Below are positions 5,852-6,676 of a stretch of 6,676 bases of DNA, one piece after another. Position numbers and translations under genes: made by a program. Position 1 is the first letter of the stretch. Each line of letters begins with the position of its first letter. Under the pieces are notes generated by a model, which made no database searches, was not told the origin of the DNA, and was given only the letters and a program-made list of their open reading frames with translations. Location of the stretch: assembly GCA_009843005.1 (NCBI GenBank), contig VYEH01000363.1, forward strand, positions 1 to 6,676, in the 5' to 3' direction. This DNA comes from Pseudomonadota bacterium. GTDB lineage: Bacteria > Pseudomonadota > Gammaproteobacteria > Steroidobacterales > Rariloculaceae.

Positions 5852-6676
5852 TCAATCCTTGCGACCGTCGCCGGCGCCCGCTTCGCGCCGGCGCTTGGCT
5901 CTGGGGTGCGCCTTATCGTATATCTGAGCCAAATGCTGAAAATCAAGGTGTGTGTAAACCTGTGTGGTGGAAATGCTTGCATGGCCGAGGAGTTCCTGGA
6001 CCGCGCGCAGGTCGCCGCTGGACTCGAGCATGTGGCTTGCGAAGGAATGCCTGAGCATGTGCGGGTGAACGCCGACCGGCGCGCCCAGCCGCCGCGCCCA
6101 TAGCTTCACCCGCTGCTGCACGGTCCGTCGGGCAAGCCGCGTACCCCTCTTACTGACGAAAATCGCCGGTTCGCCCGGCTCGGCCATCTCGCCACGGATC
6201 GCAAGCCAGGCCTGAAGCGCCTCCAGCGCCGGCCCGCCCACTGGCAGCACGCGGGGCTTGCCGCCCTTGCCCATCACGCGCACCGTGCGGTCGGCGATAT
6301 CCAGATCCACCCGGTTCAGGCCCACAAGCTCTGCAAGCCGAAGACCGGAGGAGTAGAACAACTCGAGAATGGCGCGGTCCCTGACCAACAATGGATCGCG
6401 TTCCTCCGCTACGGCGCCGCCGCTCGCACGGCCGCCCCCCAGGTTGCCGCCCTGCCCGCCACCGTCCCGCACCACGCCGCCCTGCGGCGAGCCGGCGCCC
6501 CCGGGTCCCAGCAGACTGGCCATCTGATCGGTGTCCAGGGTCGACGGCAAACGCCGTGCGGGCCTGGGCGCCTGCACGTCGGCCGCGGGGTTCGATCCGA
6601 TCCCCCGGGACCGCAACCGCCAGGCGAAGAACGAGCGCACGGCCGACAGCCGGCGCGCGACGCTGCGGGGGCTCAG
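5852..6676 (-). CDS. xerC: XerC tyrosine recombinase, N-terminally cut by the window edge
   Basis: XerC works with XerD at dif to resolve chromosome dimers at FtsK-active septa. The visible 274 residues keep the end of the core-binding domain (LSPRSVARRLSAVRSFFAW, 1-19) and the whole catalytic domain. Catalytic residues are Arg113 in SSGLRLAELVGL, the beta-hairpin Lys137 in MGKGGKPR, His206 and Arg209 in HPHMLRHSFA, His232 in ELLGHAS and nucleophile Tyr241 in STTQVYTHLDFQHLA. The C-terminal YDKAHPRAKRRR tail is typical of XerC rather than XerD. Roughly 70 N-terminal residues lie beyond the right edge; the frame is open to the edge, so the in-frame GTG at 6640 is not the start. An unusual Gly-rich insertion of about 36 residues occupies positions 57-92. 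The stop is 32 bases before hslV. Confidence 0.95.
   Translation of the reverse strand: MSPRSVARRLSAVRSFFAWRLRSRGIGSNPAADVQAPRPARRLPSTLDTDQMASLLGPGGAGSPQGGVVRDGGGQGGNLGGGRASGGAVAEERDPLLVRDRAILELFYSSGLRLAELVGLNRVDLDIADRTVRVMGKGGKPRVLPVGGPALEALQAWLAIRGEMAEPGEPAIFVSKRGTRLARRTVQQRVKLWARRLGAPVGVHPHMLRHSFASHMLESSGDLRAVQELLGHASISTTQVYTHLDFQHLAQIYDKAHPRAKRRREAGAGDGRKD
5869..5893. repeat. 9-bp perfect GC hairpin at the 3' end of xerC
   Basis: CGCCGGCGC (5869-5877) and GCGCCGGCG (5885-5893) are perfect inverted repeats around a 7-base loop. They lie inside the last codons of xerC, in the Arg-Ala-Gly-rich tail, about 50 bases before the hslV start. No T-run follows, so it is not a standard terminator. 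It could protect or attenuate the downstream hslVU message; that role is inferred. Confidence 0.6.

Noticed and set aside
5917..5946. Possible sigma-70 promoter inside xerC (TTGATT, 18-base spacer, TATACG) upstream of hslV
   Set aside because: Each box matches only four of six positions, and the bases encode the conserved LDFQHLAQIYDK segment of XerC, which explains the AT content. No heat-shock (sigma-32) promoter with proper spacing was found.

Overview
This GC-rich window reads as a chromosomal housekeeping block from a gammaproteobacterium. HslU, HslV, UbiE, UbiB and XerC look proteobacterial throughout, and the order xerC-hslV-hslU-DUF971-ubiE-ubiJ-ubiB is one I associate with Chromatiales/Ectothiorhodospiraceae-like lineages. 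That placement is from memory and is not a measured phylogeny. All eight genes lie on the minus strand, so transcription runs from the right end of the window to the left. There are no tRNA or rRNA genes, insertion sequences, CRISPR arrays or phage genes.

In transcription order, the right end holds most of xerC, the chromosome-dimer tyrosine recombinase, which lacks its N-terminus because the window cuts it. Then come hslV and hslU, the two subunits of the ATP-dependent HslVU protease. The xerC-hslV-hslU order parallels the codV-clpQ-clpY order of Firmicutes. A 118-base gap with a small hairpin follows. It is the longest non-coding stretch here.

The second half is a tightly packed ubiquinone block. 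A small DUF971 (gamma-butyrobetaine-hydroxylase-like) protein overlaps the start of ubiE, the C-methyltransferase. Six bases later comes ubiJ, an SCP2-type lipid-binding accessory factor, and ubiB, an atypical kinase/ATPase, overlaps the end of ubiJ. UbiE, UbiJ and UbiB are known partners in aerobic coenzyme Q synthesis. The overlaps suggest one transcript with translational coupling. A truncated Bcr/CflA-type MFS exporter begins 21 bases after ubiB.

I see no unknown multi-gene system. The points worth a second look are local: a glycine-rich insertion inside XerC, an Ala/Ser-rich insertion with an in-frame direct repeat in UbiJ, an N-terminal propeptide on HslV, a strong GC hairpin at the end of xerC, the structured hslU-DUF971 gap, and the conserved but poorly understood DUF971 gene at the head of the ubiquinone block.
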